Part shown: piece by piece, positions 24,616-37,872 of the stretch
Numbering within the stretch: the first letter of the stretch is position 1
Layout of the letters: the number at the start of each line of letters is the position of its first letter
Source of the DNA: Galerina marginata
Lineage: Eukaryota > Basidiomycota > Agaricomycetes > Agaricales > Galerinaceae
NCBI GenBank assembly: GCA_023014335.1
Contig: JAECYW010000002.1
Location: 1,302,001-1,366,000, forward strand
Length of the DNA stretch: 64,000 nt
Direction: 5' to 3'
The notes under the pieces: model-generated
Told to the model about the DNA's origin: nothing
Databases searched by the model: none
The model's input: only the letters and a program-made list of their open reading frames with translations
Translations under genes and position numbers: made by a program

Positions 24616-26174
24616 CTAGCTTTTGGCAGTGGCTCTGTTGCCTCCGGTCCGGCGCTTTCCGCCTCGTACAGATCTCTTGGCTGTCTTTTTACTTTTACAG
24701 GCGTCGCAGAACCAACGTCCGTCGGGAGGTGTTTCAAGACCAATACATGTTAGATGGAACTAGAGTAAGAAGAAACAGAAAGATCAGCAAGCCATTCGAT
24801 TAAATTATCACAAAGCGAAAAAACCCACCCATTCTCTTTCACACTGTTCGTCATCACATGCAATCATTTCGCCGTAACTGACACCGTCGCAGAAGCAATA
24901 AGTCCTATCGTCCCCGTCCCCGTCAGCATCACCCGCGTCTGTCGATTCCACGACATTGGCAGCGATTACAGGTAGGCTGGTAGCTGTAGAATGGATCGAA
25001 GCACTACGGGCAACAGGCATACCGGGCCCTTCCAGTTGCTGTGCATGCGGGATATTCCAGTCTTGTCCACCTGCAATGTTCTGTGGGATGCCATGCACGT
25101 CGTACCCATTGGGCACGTGTCCAACTCCATTGCCGTTTTGGTAGGGCAGAGGCAAAGATGGGTGAGAGGCTGAGGGAGGGACGTTGAACGAGTCGGCGGC
25201 TGCACCGCGCCGCGAGCCGTTGGCGTTGTGCTGATCATGGGGTGCAGGAAATGTTTCGTTGTTGAGGGGGGTTGGATTTCTGTTGTGGTTGTTGGCACCG
25301 GCGCGTGCACGTTTGTTTGCGGCGGATGTAGTTGCGTTGGCGGAGCGGGAGTTGGAAGCGTTGCCCCCACGGGCAGAGGTAGAGTGGCCGACCTGGGGCG
25401 GGAGGTGGGAAGTGACGGAGACGAGGGATTCGGATGGAGAAGCTGCACGCTCAGTTCTGAAGAGAAAAGAAAAGGCAATGAGTAATGCGGGTGGGGGTGA
25501 AAAAGATGGTGCACGGACTTTTTGGCTCTAGCGTTATTCCTGGCTCTTGGGTTACCCTCTCCATTGGCGACCTTCTTGGGTGTCCTCGACGATCCGACGT
25601 CGAGATCGTCGTCCCTTGCCACTCTCTTTCTCTTCGCTGGACTAGGATCCGGGTTGGTCATGATAGAGCCAAGGACGCCTCTCCTCCGCCTTCCGGTCTC
25701 CATTGTGGTCGCAGGCATGTACGAGCGCTCGGAAACGTGGGGATAGACGGTCTTCCTGTCCAGGACAGAAGCGTCGAAGCCAGGGATGTGCTCCGACAGG
25801 GTTCTTAGATGGTTGGAATGGCCCTTGAGGTTGTCAGCAGCCTGGCAAGCGACGCGAATTTTGTCCTCGCCTCCGAGCTTGAGCCGCCCAGCCTCCTCTG
25901 CTATCTCGGTGAGAAGCCAGAGCCTGTCCTGCTTGGTGGCCGTGCCCTCCTCGATCATGGTGGTGAGATTCTGGATCTTGGCTGTTATGGAGTGAACGGA
26001 CGAGGAGAGGACGGCGTCGAGTTCGCGGAGGTCGCCAAAGTTACGCGAGAGGTCGATGGGGAGGGCGTCAAGGGTGTGGGTGTACTCGGAGAGCAGCGAA
26101 ATGGTGTAGGGAGTGTCGAGGGAGGCGGCTCCGGAGGGCATTGCGGCGACGACTGATCCTTTGGGGGGTGCCAT
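24616..26174 (-). CDS. ING-family PHD-finger protein (Yng2-like)
   Basis: A chromatin reader of the Inhibitor of Growth family, a subunit of MYST acetyltransferase (NuA4) or Rpd3-type deacetylase complexes. The start at 26174 gives MAPPKGSVVAAMPSG. The ING helical domain includes TISLLSEYTHTLDALPIDLS, RNFGDLRELDAVLSSSVHSI and GTATKQDRLWLLTEIAEEAG. A long disordered Asn/Ser/Pro-rich linker follows, with basic patches (PAKRKRVARDDD; ANKRARAGANN). The C-terminal PHD finger is intact: YCFCDGVSYGEMIACDD, CEREWFHLTCIGLETPPDG, RWFCDACK, with Cys4-His-Cys3 ligands and the aromatic residues that read H3K4me3. A basic tail ends at 24616. Three introns. About 480 residues, longer than yeast Yng2 because of the linker. 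Which complex it joins cannot be told from sequence. Confidence 0.92.
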
Positions 26175-26449
26175 GATTGAACAAAACAGAGAAACAATAT
26201 CGCCCATGATCACATGCCCTTAATCTTAAAAATAGCACACTAAAGATAACTTGAAATTTCGCCCTTCAGTGGGGCATTCATACAATTCGAGCCTATGGAT
26301 ACAGTGGGTGTCTATGCAGTGCTGCTATGGTATAACTTATAATGCGATGAGAATAAAAAGAAATGCAAGTCAGGTCAAGGAGCGTGTGTTTGTTGTAACG
26401 AGCGTTCGTGGCCTATTCATCGTCAGGCGATCTCCCAGTCTCTCCTCGT

Positions 26450-26662
26450 TTAAAGCATCCAAAAGATGCGCTTTAACGCCGCCTTTCCTCCTTGAGCGGG
26501 CTTGCTGGACGAGCCCTTTGATCCAGAGGACGAGAATGCAGCAATGATGTTATGCGCCTCTCGCGGGTTTTGGTGGAATCCGCTGAACGCGTTGGGTGAA
26601 GTCACGCCAGTAGGGAAGAGTCCGAAGGTGGGGGAAGATGGTGCGGCAAAGTAGGAGGGCAT
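26450..26662 (-). CDS. Small hypothetical protein, 70 residues
   Basis: Reverse-strand ATG frame MPSYFAAPSSPTFGLFPTGV, continuing through TSPNAFSGFHQNPREAHNII and a Ser/Lys-rich end KAALKRIFWML. I do not recognise it. In its favour: it starts with a well-placed ATG, it has a compact composition with a basic amphipathic C-terminus, and it sits alone in a gap. Against: it is short, intronless and has no motif. It could also be a 5' exon of a longer gene. Confidence 0.3.
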   Translation of the reverse strand: MPSYFAAPSSPTFGLFPTGVTSPNAFSGFHQNPREAHNIIAAFSSSGSKGSSSKPAQGGKAALKRIFWML

Positions 26663-28234
26663 GTCGTGGATGGTAATGTGTGATAATAATAAAAACCGCG
26701 GGTCACGATGATGGGAGATCGACGCGACGCGACGAATGTGTGATGTGGGAGGAGGGCTTGAATGATGATAACAGCCGACTTCCAAAATCAAGGCACAGCA
26801 AAGTGCTTGTCTTGTGTTCGTGGGCGCCTACGAAATCTAGCGCGCAGGGTAAGAGTATAATCTCGATCGACCAAAGGTTAATTGGTCGAATTTGGTGTTT
26901 CCGTTTGTCCTCGAGGGAGAAAAGTGGTCGCAGAGAGTTTGCGAAGCGGTGCCCAAATCAGATCAATGATGCGGCTGCTGGGTTGGTCCAAATCCCCCAT
27001 TGTCCTCCACATTATATACAACCTCCTCCAACTTTCGCTGCCATGTTGAGGACAAGGTAGGGACTTGTTCTGGCGTTCCCTTTGTCCGCTTTAGGTCAGA
27101 AGCGCCGCTCTCAGGGTCTCCCTCCCACGGCCGGTCGTCTGCCTTCCTCTTTCAGCACAAAGTACTAGACAATTTTGGTTAGCCTTATTCCGCCTAGATA
27201 ATCTGCTGCTTGCAGCTTATCGTATCCGAGCCGACCAGAGGAAGTACAAGAACGAGGACAGCAACACACGACTCGCAGTTCCCTTCGATTCCCTTGTTCA
27301 ATTACTGAAGTCGTTCTTGAAAACGTCAAAGCTGTCACGGTTGCGCCTTCCCTTGTTGAAAACACCAGGTTTCACTCACTATCACTGTCGTCGGCCTCGA
27401 AAGCATGGACAGACGACCATTGTAACTTCCTGCGCGACGGACAGAACTGAGAAGGAAACCTTGACGCCTTGACAATAATGGATCAAGGATAAAACGGCGA
27501 TAACAGAAACCTTTACTTGCTTTCTTCTTTCGGGGGACTGGCATCCAGGCTCCAGCGAAAGAATGGTCACAAGTTTGACTCTGAGGAGACAGGCGTGTAC
27601 TCAGCTGTTCATCTTTTGTTGAACCAAATTTTCCTACAAAAAGCAGTAAGCACTTCATAGGACTTGGTTCAGACAGGATCATATATGACGACTACTCGAA
27701 GACAAACCGGCAAACGCCGCCCACTCCTAAGATGATATTAAACTCCAATCAGCACCAACGAGCTAGAAATACAGATGCACATACCTGTGATGTCATATGT
27801 AGTTAATTAACGAGGTGACCTCCTTCCTTGAATCAAGAGTGGTTTATCAAGTGGTATAGTGCGAATGCAGTAGGACTTGCTCCTTCAGACCCCAGATTGC
27901 AATGCGCTGGTCCTGCTTGACAGCCTGCACGATAAGAACGAGAGCACTATATGCTTCCAGTAACGTATAAGAGCACTGCCTGCCAAAGAAACAAAAGATG
28001 AGAACGCCAGAACATCAACCTTCCTGGTTTTGCATTGATAGCGCACCACTACAGTCTACAAGGCTGCAGATGTTGGTGGGGACGCTCCTTTCAAAGGACC
28101 AGATTCCGGTAATGGTTTGAGAAGGTAAAAGGTTTAACAGCGGATATATTAGTCATGCCAGGATGCACTTTGAGCATCATGAAAGTGTTCCAGGAAGTCT
28201 AGATCAAGTCTATAGAGCTGAAATGATATTGCAT
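26663..28234. other. Gene-poor stretch, 1.6 kb, one unresolved open frame
   Basis: Mostly no recognisable coding. On the forward strand a TATATA-containing sequence (27010-27017) precedes an ATG at 27043 (MLRTR), a GTAGGG donor and an acceptor at 27094. A 126-codon stop-free frame then runs to 27472 and begins RSAALRVSLPRPVVCLPLSA, which looks like a mitochondrial presequence. The exon phases do not join, so I do not call it a gene. The right end should contain the 3' flank of MCR1. Confidence 0.4.
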
Positions 28235-29577
28235 TTAGAATTTGAAGACCTGAACGAAGAAAAATCAGCTTTGTTGCGCCTGAAAGAGACAAGAAGTCCA
28301 CACCTGATCCTCTGAATACCCTAATTCTTTCAGAATTCCACCAATCTCACCCTGTTTCATTCCTGCTTTCTTACCAGATACAGCAGCGACCTGCCCAGGT
28401 GGACCTAAAATAAATTTGCCTTCAATGTTTATTCGGGGTAATGTAACAGAAGTAACTTGCCACAGACGAAGACTTTCACCTTCTCCTTCAGATCTGCTGG
28501 GGCGACTTTCTTCTTGATTATGTCGGCTGTGATGAAACCGACGGGCCCAGACCAGCCTTCGCTGGGTTGGTCAACGAGATAAACGACATCAAATGTGTTG
28601 GGGTATTTCTTCTTCAGGGCGTCGAACTCCTCACGAAGGAGGATGTCCTTTTCGGTAACATTGGAATAGAGGAGCGTGAATTTCGTTTTGTTCTCCTTGT
28701 CAGGGAGGACATGGATCAAGAGTTGGTAGAGAGGAGTGCTGTTGATTCAAGTATGAATAAATATAAGTAGTAGACGGGGATATCATGAACTCACATTCCA
28801 CTGCCTCCTCCAATCAGAGCGACTTCGTCGAACTCATTGGCTAGTAAAACTGGTCAGTCATTCATTTGGTTATGAAGTGCAATACAAGAGAACCTTTGTA
28901 AGGGAACTTGGGGATGGGACCTTTCATAGCTAGGGTATCTCCTTCCTTGCCGCAATTTAAAGTATGTTCGACAAGGAAAAATATTAATGCAAGCTAACCT
29001 TGAGTGTATGAATATACTTCGACATGTTTCCATTTTCATATTCCTTCACGAGCAAAACGAGCTCGCCTGTTGCATCGGAATGGGACACGGGGGTGTAGGG
29101 GCGAATAATGGGTTTGCCTTTTGCATCCTTGAGAGCCTCTGGGTCTGAAGCCTTTACCACCAGGCAGGAAGTAATTGGGATAAGAGAAGCTTCATCATTG
29201 GGCAATTCAAATACGAATCTTCCAAAGGGTTGAAAGAAAGGACACGGACGAGAAATGAACCAACGTACTTGGAAGAGTTGTGGTTGTAGGGAACAACTTT
29301 TTTCAACTTGAAGTCAATGAAATCCTGAGGGTCAAGAGGGCTCTTCTCCTGCTTTGGTTTCGGGGCGGCTTTGAAGGAATCGAGGTACCAGGAGGTCCCT
29401 ACAGCCGCAACACCTGCGGTCAGGAGAAAAAGAGGCAAATTGCTCTTTTTCGGAGGGGCTGTCGCATAGGACCGAGCACCGGCGATCTGCAAGAGAAAAA
29501 TGGGCTGTGTTAGAGGGCAGTAGCGAGGAATGACGTACTTTGATAGAGCGTCCTAGAGAGGTTCTAAGGAATGACAT
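28235..29577 (-). CDS. MCR1: Mitochondrial NADH-cytochrome b5 reductase
   Basis: An FAD-containing reductase of the outer membrane/intermembrane space that passes electrons from NADH to cytochrome b5-type acceptors (sterol synthesis, ascorbyl radical reduction). The start at 29577 gives [13 protein letters not shown], then [15 protein letters not shown] and one membrane helix [17 protein letters not shown], the usual Mcr1 sorting signal. The catalytic part shows [10 protein letters not shown] (FAD isoalloxazine site), [42 protein letters not shown] (NADH site), [18 protein letters not shown] and VFVCGPPG. It ends EDQVFKF at 28235 after a final 54-bp intron, matching the invariant family ending. 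About 340 residues, usual length. All exons keep frame. Divergent from HOG1. Confidence 0.94.
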
Positions 29578-29930
29578 GGTCAACACGATGCTTGCACAAA
29601 AACGCCGCTGAGGTGATCCTCCCGAGCGATTTTCTCACCAGGGCCCAATTGCGTCATACCAAGGCCCCAACTCCCATCCTGAAAATCACAAAATAATTGT
29701 CCAGATATTCCTCTGGGCAGCATTGAGGGCGCGTGGGTGTGTGCAAGCAGTCGGAGAATTATGGAAGAGGCGGACAAAAACCAGAAAAGGGAGCGGGCGT
29801 TGAATATCGGATAGATTGCGAGACAACGCTCGAATTTGTCACAGGTTATTCAAAAACCGCATCGGTTTATAAGTATTCTTCGTTCTTCCACTACCGCCTG
29901 ATTCGATCTCTTTTTCTCCACTTCCCTCCC
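29578..29930. promoter_or_regulatory. Divergent promoter region, MCR1/HOG1
   Basis: 353 bp separate the two start codons. Pyrimidine-rich tracts (CTCTTTTTCTCCACTTCCC) lie immediately before the HOG1 ATG, a common fungal core-promoter feature. I do not call individual factor sites. Confidence 0.5.
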
Positions 29931-31717
<1,787 letters not shown>

Positions 31718-32620
31718 ATCAAGCAATCCAATGGAAACTAATGTTTAGCCAAAACTTCTTGGTTTTTGGTATCTTCATTTCATTACTTCTATGTAATTTG
31801 TTGGGCTTGTTACACTCCTGGACAATTTCCTGCTACTTGTTAGATCTTGTATCGCGTATGACCTTCTTCATTTCCACCCTCGCCCACTCGCCTCGCTGCC
31901 GCTGCCAGTTCCGCAGTCCTCGTTCAAGGTCGCCAACCTCGATGCTTTTTACCCCCCAAGTTGGATCCAATATGCCCCAATCGGACCGCTGAAATCGATT
32001 TTTAATGGTCTCGAACTTAATCAAACCATTTAAAACCCTGCGCCTCTCCACGTTCGACCCAATTTGTAGTTTTACCTTTACCCTTACGCATTCCAATTCC
32101 AATTCCAACAACACACGCCAATGCTTCCAAATCTTTCTCCCGCCTTTCGACGTCTCCGATGGTAGTATTTATGTAATATTGCTTTGAATAGGCAGCTGCA
32201 GTGACATTCCCAATACACACGATTTGGGTGGAAAAATGTTGGCACACAAGTTCTGGCAACGAATCGAAGGCAAAAGTGAGGCCACGTATGTGTGGAAGAA
32301 GAATTATCTGCAAGGCTAAATCCATATGTATCATGTATTATTGGAATAGTGGCTGAAGCGACTATCACTGACTATAAACTCGCCGTTTGGCTGGACCGGT
32401 GGAGCGGCATCAGACGCTTAGAGGACACGTGAGCGCGGAACAACAAACGCGAGATAGGCGCACGCTGTTGAACATTGAACCAACTAACTTTCCCCATTTT
32501 GACCACATCCTTCAGGGTCGTCTGGACTGCATTATCTCTGTCCAGGTAGGATCACAACGGCCCTGTAAGCGAGGACAGCTCTCAACCACCTCAGGTTACT
32601 ACCAGCAAGTTTTTACCACC
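31718..32620. other. Intergenic, 0.9 kb
   Basis: Should contain the HOG1 3' flank and the promoter of the methyltransferase. Short frames on both strands lack motifs. A CCAATTCCAATTCCAA micro-repeat lies near 32093-32107 and a CACGTG hexamer near 32427. Nothing else is supported. Confidence 0.5.
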
Positions 32621-35600
32621 ATGGCACGACGCCGACCAAGCGCGTTCGAGGTCTCGTTTCCTGACGAAGTTGAAATGGCACCACCTGAAGCCGAAAGAAC
32701 CAAGTCTACTCATATGCATGCCATGGACTCCCGTAGTTCCTCGGTGGCTTCAACTTCCTCACTTGGGAAGAGGAAACAAGAAGGGTTATCTGACCAGAGG
32801 GTAGCTTGGTTCGATTTATCCGTGTTGGATGGGATGTTAATGAAACTTTAATGAATAGTCCGTAAAGCGTCAGCAGTTGCCGAAAGGTAAGGCTCGGTCG
32901 TTCACATAAGATGGCTGTTAATTCGACTCGTTCTAGCCGCATATTACAAAAAGAAAAAGGACGCGCAAGTATGCATTGAGGACGACAAGTTGATTATACT
33001 AGGGGAAGACCCGGATCCTGACGATGATACGGACGAAAAGCCAATCCGAGAACTTCACAAATTTTCTATATTTGACCCAAAACATCGCAAAGAACTGGTA
33101 ACCCTTGAGGCACTGGAACAGGACGACGGAGTGGATCGCCAGTTCGAGGCTGCTGGCTTCGTCACGCCGTATTTTGTCAACAAAGAAGACGAAGGACAGG
33201 AAGACGAGGATCAGGAAAACGACTTGGAGAAACTGCAATACGTCAATCTGAGTGCTATCCTAAGATACACGATAGACTATTCGCAAGATTCAGAGTGAGT
33301 TTGCTTTCTTGTACAAATTTCGTGCTGACTTATAGCATAACGAAGGCCTTTCTATATTGAAACGCAATATGCGTGGTATATTTTGAAATCACCGGCGGAG
33401 CATTACCAGCCATTTTACGAGCACTTTTATTCGCCGCGGCGTATTGCTCAATTCGTAATATCCCGGGCTTTAAATGCACCACAGGAACTGTACAAGTCAT
33501 TCCTTGAGACCTTCACGTCCAAAGTAGATATATTTGGCCGGACTTACCTGGAGCAACATTTATGGGATTCGGTAGGTTCAAAGTTTATCTAATTACTAAA
33601 TGGTTATAATTAACTTTGTCCCTTTCAGATTGTCGAAATTCACGAAGCTATCTTAAACGAAACAGACTTCCGGAAAATAATGGCCGTTCCTTTCGTCAAA
33701 ACCATTTTGCGAAGGTCACCAATGGCTCTCGAAGCTTCACGACCAGCTCGTCAGAGTGGTCCCAAATTCAAACGACAGCCCAAGATCAAATCTTATCTAG
33801 GTAATATTGACCTTGCAGTTCTGAAGGACGAACACCAGAACACCACTTGCGTTACCCCGAGGATCGCGAAATTGGCCCAAGGTCTTTTCCGTGAAAAGAT
33901 GAGGGTCATTGGGCGGCCGCCGACGCCATTAAACAAGTCCGAGGAGGATGCTTACAAAACGAAAGCCTTCAAGGTTTTGAATCGTCTGATTGCGAAAGCG
34001 AAAAAACCGAAGAAAGAAATTGATTATCACAAGACGGACCGTGTCTCAGTTCAGTCTGGCTGTTATAGATCCGTGGACATTGATCGCAAGAAGTATTCTG
34101 TAAGCATCACCACAATTTTTCCAGTTTATGCGCATTAAAGATATTGCTTGTAGATTGGCGATGTCGTCCTCGTACCGAATACTGAAATGCTCAAGCGTGT
34201 CCTGAATAAAACGATTCATCCTGATCTAGACTCGAGGATTGACCATTTCTTCTGGTATGTGCAAATAGGTACATAGGGGCCCACCATTAATATTTTCAAC
34301 CTAGGTTTGCTCGAATCATGTATATCATTATTGATAGTCAAAAGGTCCACCTTCAGTGGTTCCACCACGGATCGCAAACTATAATGTCCGAACTCGCGCA
34401 CCCCCAGGAACTTTTCTTGTCTGATCTCTGCGGTCACGAGTCCTTGCATGCCATTGTAGGGAGAGTAACAGTTCACTTGTCGTCTGATATCACCTCTCTC
34501 GATAGACGCGACGAGTACTTTTGCAAGTAAAGATAAACTTTCATTCCGAGGCGGAATAAGTAACTCATACGGGTCGTTCCTTGTTTACAGATTCATGCAT
34601 AACACCAACCTAGGAACCTTTACTTCCATCGATTTCAAGAATCTAGAACTTCTCGATAATCAGTCTCCGCCTAATAACTGCCCAGTCTGCCCCATTCATC
34701 AGGAACGCGAATTTGAAACCGATGCCCGAGAATTAAAAGATGGGCACGGTCACGTAAACGGAGTTGCTTTTGCGGGATCGCGTTATCACTTGGAAGACTT
34801 TGTGCTATACCGAGCCAAAATGGGACCGGCTCACATTGGTTATATTACCAATCTTGAGTTTTCCAAGAAGTCGGCTACGGTGATGATGAGGAAGGTTGGA
34901 AGAGTGGCCGATCTCGCGGAGATATTGTCAGAAGGTGCACTAAAAGACGAGGTCTGTTCCATCGGACTTGTGATTTATAGTAACGAACTGACGCGTCTTC
35001 GCAAGCGTCACCTTTTCCTTACCGACGAAACAGAGGCGGTGGAAGTGAAGGAACTTCTGAGGGTCATATATGTACCATCTTACAAGTCATTCAAGGAACC
35101 TGAAGCCACTCTTGAAGATTGGCTAGACCTCTCATATGACCATTTCTACCTCAAGTATGCCTTCCCGAGCATGGAACCGGGATCATGGAATGACAAGAAA
35201 CGCGTCGGCTGTGAAGACCTTGGTGTCTGCGCAACCTGTTTGCAAGAAAGGTTGGACAAGAGAAAACGGACATATGAATTTATCGCTGAATCTCAGAACC
35301 GGGCGCTGGCCACACTTGATCTGTTCGGTGGTGTTGGTGCATTCAGTCGAGGTTTGGCCGAAGGGAGTGGGGGTTGTTTGGAAGTCACCCATGCGATAGA
35401 AATTGGACCAAGTGCTGCCAAAACATTCAAGTATGTTTTTCTCTTGCTTCTAGCTCTTTTAGTAACATCTCCCCCATGACCAGGCAGAACAACCCACGTA
35501 CAACAGTCTATAACCAGTGTGCAAATGAAATGCTTCGCTGGATTATCAAATCGCTGGAGGGTCATGAAGTTGAAGTTCCCAAGCAAAAATATGATGATAA

Positions 35601-37246
35601 GACCCCGGTTCCACCACCTCCAAAACGAGGGGAAATACAAGTCATCACAGCTGGCTTCCCATGGTTGGTTCTGTGTTTTCTTAGTTGGCACAAGCTGATA
35701 TTTTATTGAACAGTCAAAGTCACTCAACCCTCAATATGTACAAGAGCACAGAAGATATCAAAAGCAACCTGATTCTCACAACTCTGGCATACATGGATTA
35801 CTACTCACCATCCTTTGGATATTTTGAGAATGTACCTGGCTTTCTCAAGTTTTCTCTCAATGCTACACAAGCAAATGAACATCAAGCCATAGGGGACATT
35901 GAAATGGGAGGGTTGAAACTCCTCATCCGAGCACTTATTGACATGAAGTAAGGCACCCACGTCTTTTACATTCAAAGCACTAAAGAGCACCAAAGCTATC
36001 AGGTGCGGTTTGGCCTACTTCAAGCTGGTCATTATGGAACACCCCAACGACGTGTTCGTTTCTTCATGGTTGTTGCAAAGCATGGACAAGTTTTGCCAGA
36101 ACTACCTCAACCTACACACGACTTTCCGGATTCTAAGACCCTCAACATCAAATATCCGGAGAATGAGATTTCACCTATCAGAATGGCACATGGAACAGCT
36201 CTCCACCGTGTTGTGACCATTGAAGATGCTATTGGTGATTTGCCTCAATTTGACTGGTCTGTAAATCCCTTCTTTTCTTCTAAGTCTTCCCTGATTGTTG
36301 TGGCATAAATAATTCAGGAAACACCCAAAGCCCCGATCTGAAAAGCCCGAAGTCCAGAAAAAGAGAGAGAAACGGCTGCGAATCATTCCATCAATAGAGT
36401 GCAAGACATCAGAACCTTATTGTGGATTTAGTGGTCAAATAGGATATCATATGAATCCTCAGACAAGATATCAAAAATCAGCGCGTCTCATTCCTACAAC
36501 GGACATTCAGCACTACACCTAAGGTTCTGTTGCCCAAGAAGGTTGAACGGTAAGACCTTTCAGTTATAGGACATAATGCACACCATTCAACTGACAATTC
36601 CCCCACTTATAGTGTTCTCAACATCCCACTGAAGGCTGGAGCAGACTATAGAAGTAGTATTCCTGTTCTTCCAGTGCCACCAATTTTGCTAATGACTTCC
36701 TAGATTTGCCTGCAGCTTTGCATGAATGGCAATTTGTGGACCCTACATCATCTGTTGGAAAGATGAATTACCGTCCAGGTAGGTGAACTTATGACTTTTT
36801 TTTGTTTCCACTTCTTATATTGTGGCAAATATCAGGTATGTATGGAAGACTACATGGCAGCGAAGTCTTCCCAACTACGGTCACCAACGTCGACCCCACA
36901 GCCAAACAAAGTCGGGTCCTCCATCCCTGGGTATAACATCCACTGTCTTTTACTTCAGCATTTTAGTTTAATGCCTACTTCAGTGCTACCGAATGGTGAC
37001 TGTCCGAGAACTCGCCAGATCGCAAGGATTTCCAGATAGTTTTGTATTCCATGCCATTGGAAACAACATTGTTACAGTATGCTCCTCTTCTGGATTATGG
37101 GAACCAAGTTGATTTGCACACAGATGCACCGACAAATCGGAAATGCTGTCCCACTTCCTGTGGCTCGTGCACTTGGGCAAGAGCTTCGAGAATCTTTGTA
37201 CAACAGGTGGATTGCACAGCGTGAAAATGCAATCGTTATTGATTGA
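32621..37246 (+). CDS. DNMT1-type DNA (cytosine-5) methyltransferase with one apparent frameshift
   Basis: A maintenance-class C5 cytosine methyltransferase, about 1,200 residues, at least fourteen introns. Start MARRRPSAFEVSFPDEVEMA. The replication-foci-like (RFTS) part includes FEAAGFVTPYFVNKE, ILRYTIDYSQDSEPFYIETQ and PFYEHFYSPRRIAQFVISRA. Two BAH-type segments begin YSIGDVVLVPNTEMLKR and SRYHLEDFVLYRAKMG. Catalytic motifs: I LATLDLFGGVGAFSRGL; IV ITAGFPCQSHS (Cys joined across an intron); VI YFENVPGFLKF; VIII GHYGTPQRRVRFFMV; X RQIGNAVPLPVARALG. Target-recognition landmarks include DIQHYT, KVERVLNIPLKAGADY, VTNVDPTAKQSRVLHP and VTVRELARSQGFPDSF. After HYT an extra T (36520) puts a TAA stop in frame, while the next frame continues perfectly as KVLLPKKVER. 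As written, the product would lose part of the recognition domain and motif X. Family resemblance is to fungal Masc2/DNMT1-like enzymes. Ends ENAIVID. Confidence 0.93.
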
Positions 37247-37409
37247 CAACGCCGATGGCCAACTTGGGAATGAAGGGCTGTACTCTGAAGGCATAGGGAC
37301 GAACTCAGAGGATGGTAGAAGAACAATGAAGTATCTTGGTAATAATCTGAATTTGACATTTACTGTACTTAACAGCTTGATATTTATTTCCCTGCACATT
37401 ATATACACT

Positions 37410-37872
37410 TCATGATTCAACCAGTTCATATCCCACCCACACAGCTTCAGAGCAACTGCTGCATGCTATGAGATGCTCTCCCAGTTCCATTGACGCAGTG
37501 GATATTCTATACCATCCACCACAGCGACAGCCATAGTCGCCAGGGTCCTTCTTCAACGGCATCGCTGGTACTTTCGTCCTCAAATTCTTCCAACGAAACT
37601 ACTTGCGCAGGACGGGGACCTGCGGCATGCGACCGCCGGCGTAGTTCCACATCATGTGCGGCTCTGCGTTCGGTATTGGATAGGACGGTGTAGGCTTCCT
37701 TGATTAGTGCGATATCGAGATCGACGCGAATGGCCGAGTTGTTGCCCGCTCGTTTGTCGGGGTGGGCTTGCAGCAGCACGCGATGGTATGCTGCCTTGAT
37801 GTCCGTCGGCGAGGCATCCCTGTGCACCCCGAGCAACTGGTAGAAATCGACGATGTGTCCCGTGGAATCCAG
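37410..37872 (-). pseudogene. Dph4-like J-domain/CSL zinc-finger protein, frame broken and start not found
   Basis: Two parts of a Dph4 (DNAJC24) protein, the electron-carrying J protein of diphthamide synthesis, are recognisable. The J domain reads VDFYQLLGVHRDASPTDIKA, then AHPDKRAGNNSA (intact HPD) and LIKEAYTVLSNTERRAAHD. A linker (RPAQVVSLEEFEDE) then leads to the CSL zinc finger YGCRCGGWYRIS, LGEHLIACSSCSEAVWVGYE, with all four Cys, ending at 37410. The two parts lie in different frames: between GPW and YGCRCGG one extra base occurs (about 37538). No in-frame ATG precedes the J domain; a stop lies just upstream of a possible acceptor near 37872. It is either a decayed copy or an intact gene hit by indel errors and a missed first exon. 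Tail-to-tail with the methyltransferase. Confidence 0.75.

Noticed and set aside
32084..32368. Reverse ORF in the HOG1/methyltransferase gap
   Set aside because: Composition is low-complexity (WNWNWNA-like end caused by the CCAATT micro-repeat) and lacks motifs.
35293..35727. Reverse ORF of 144 codons inside the methyltransferase
   Set aside because: Antisense shadow of conserved motif I-IV exons on the forward strand.
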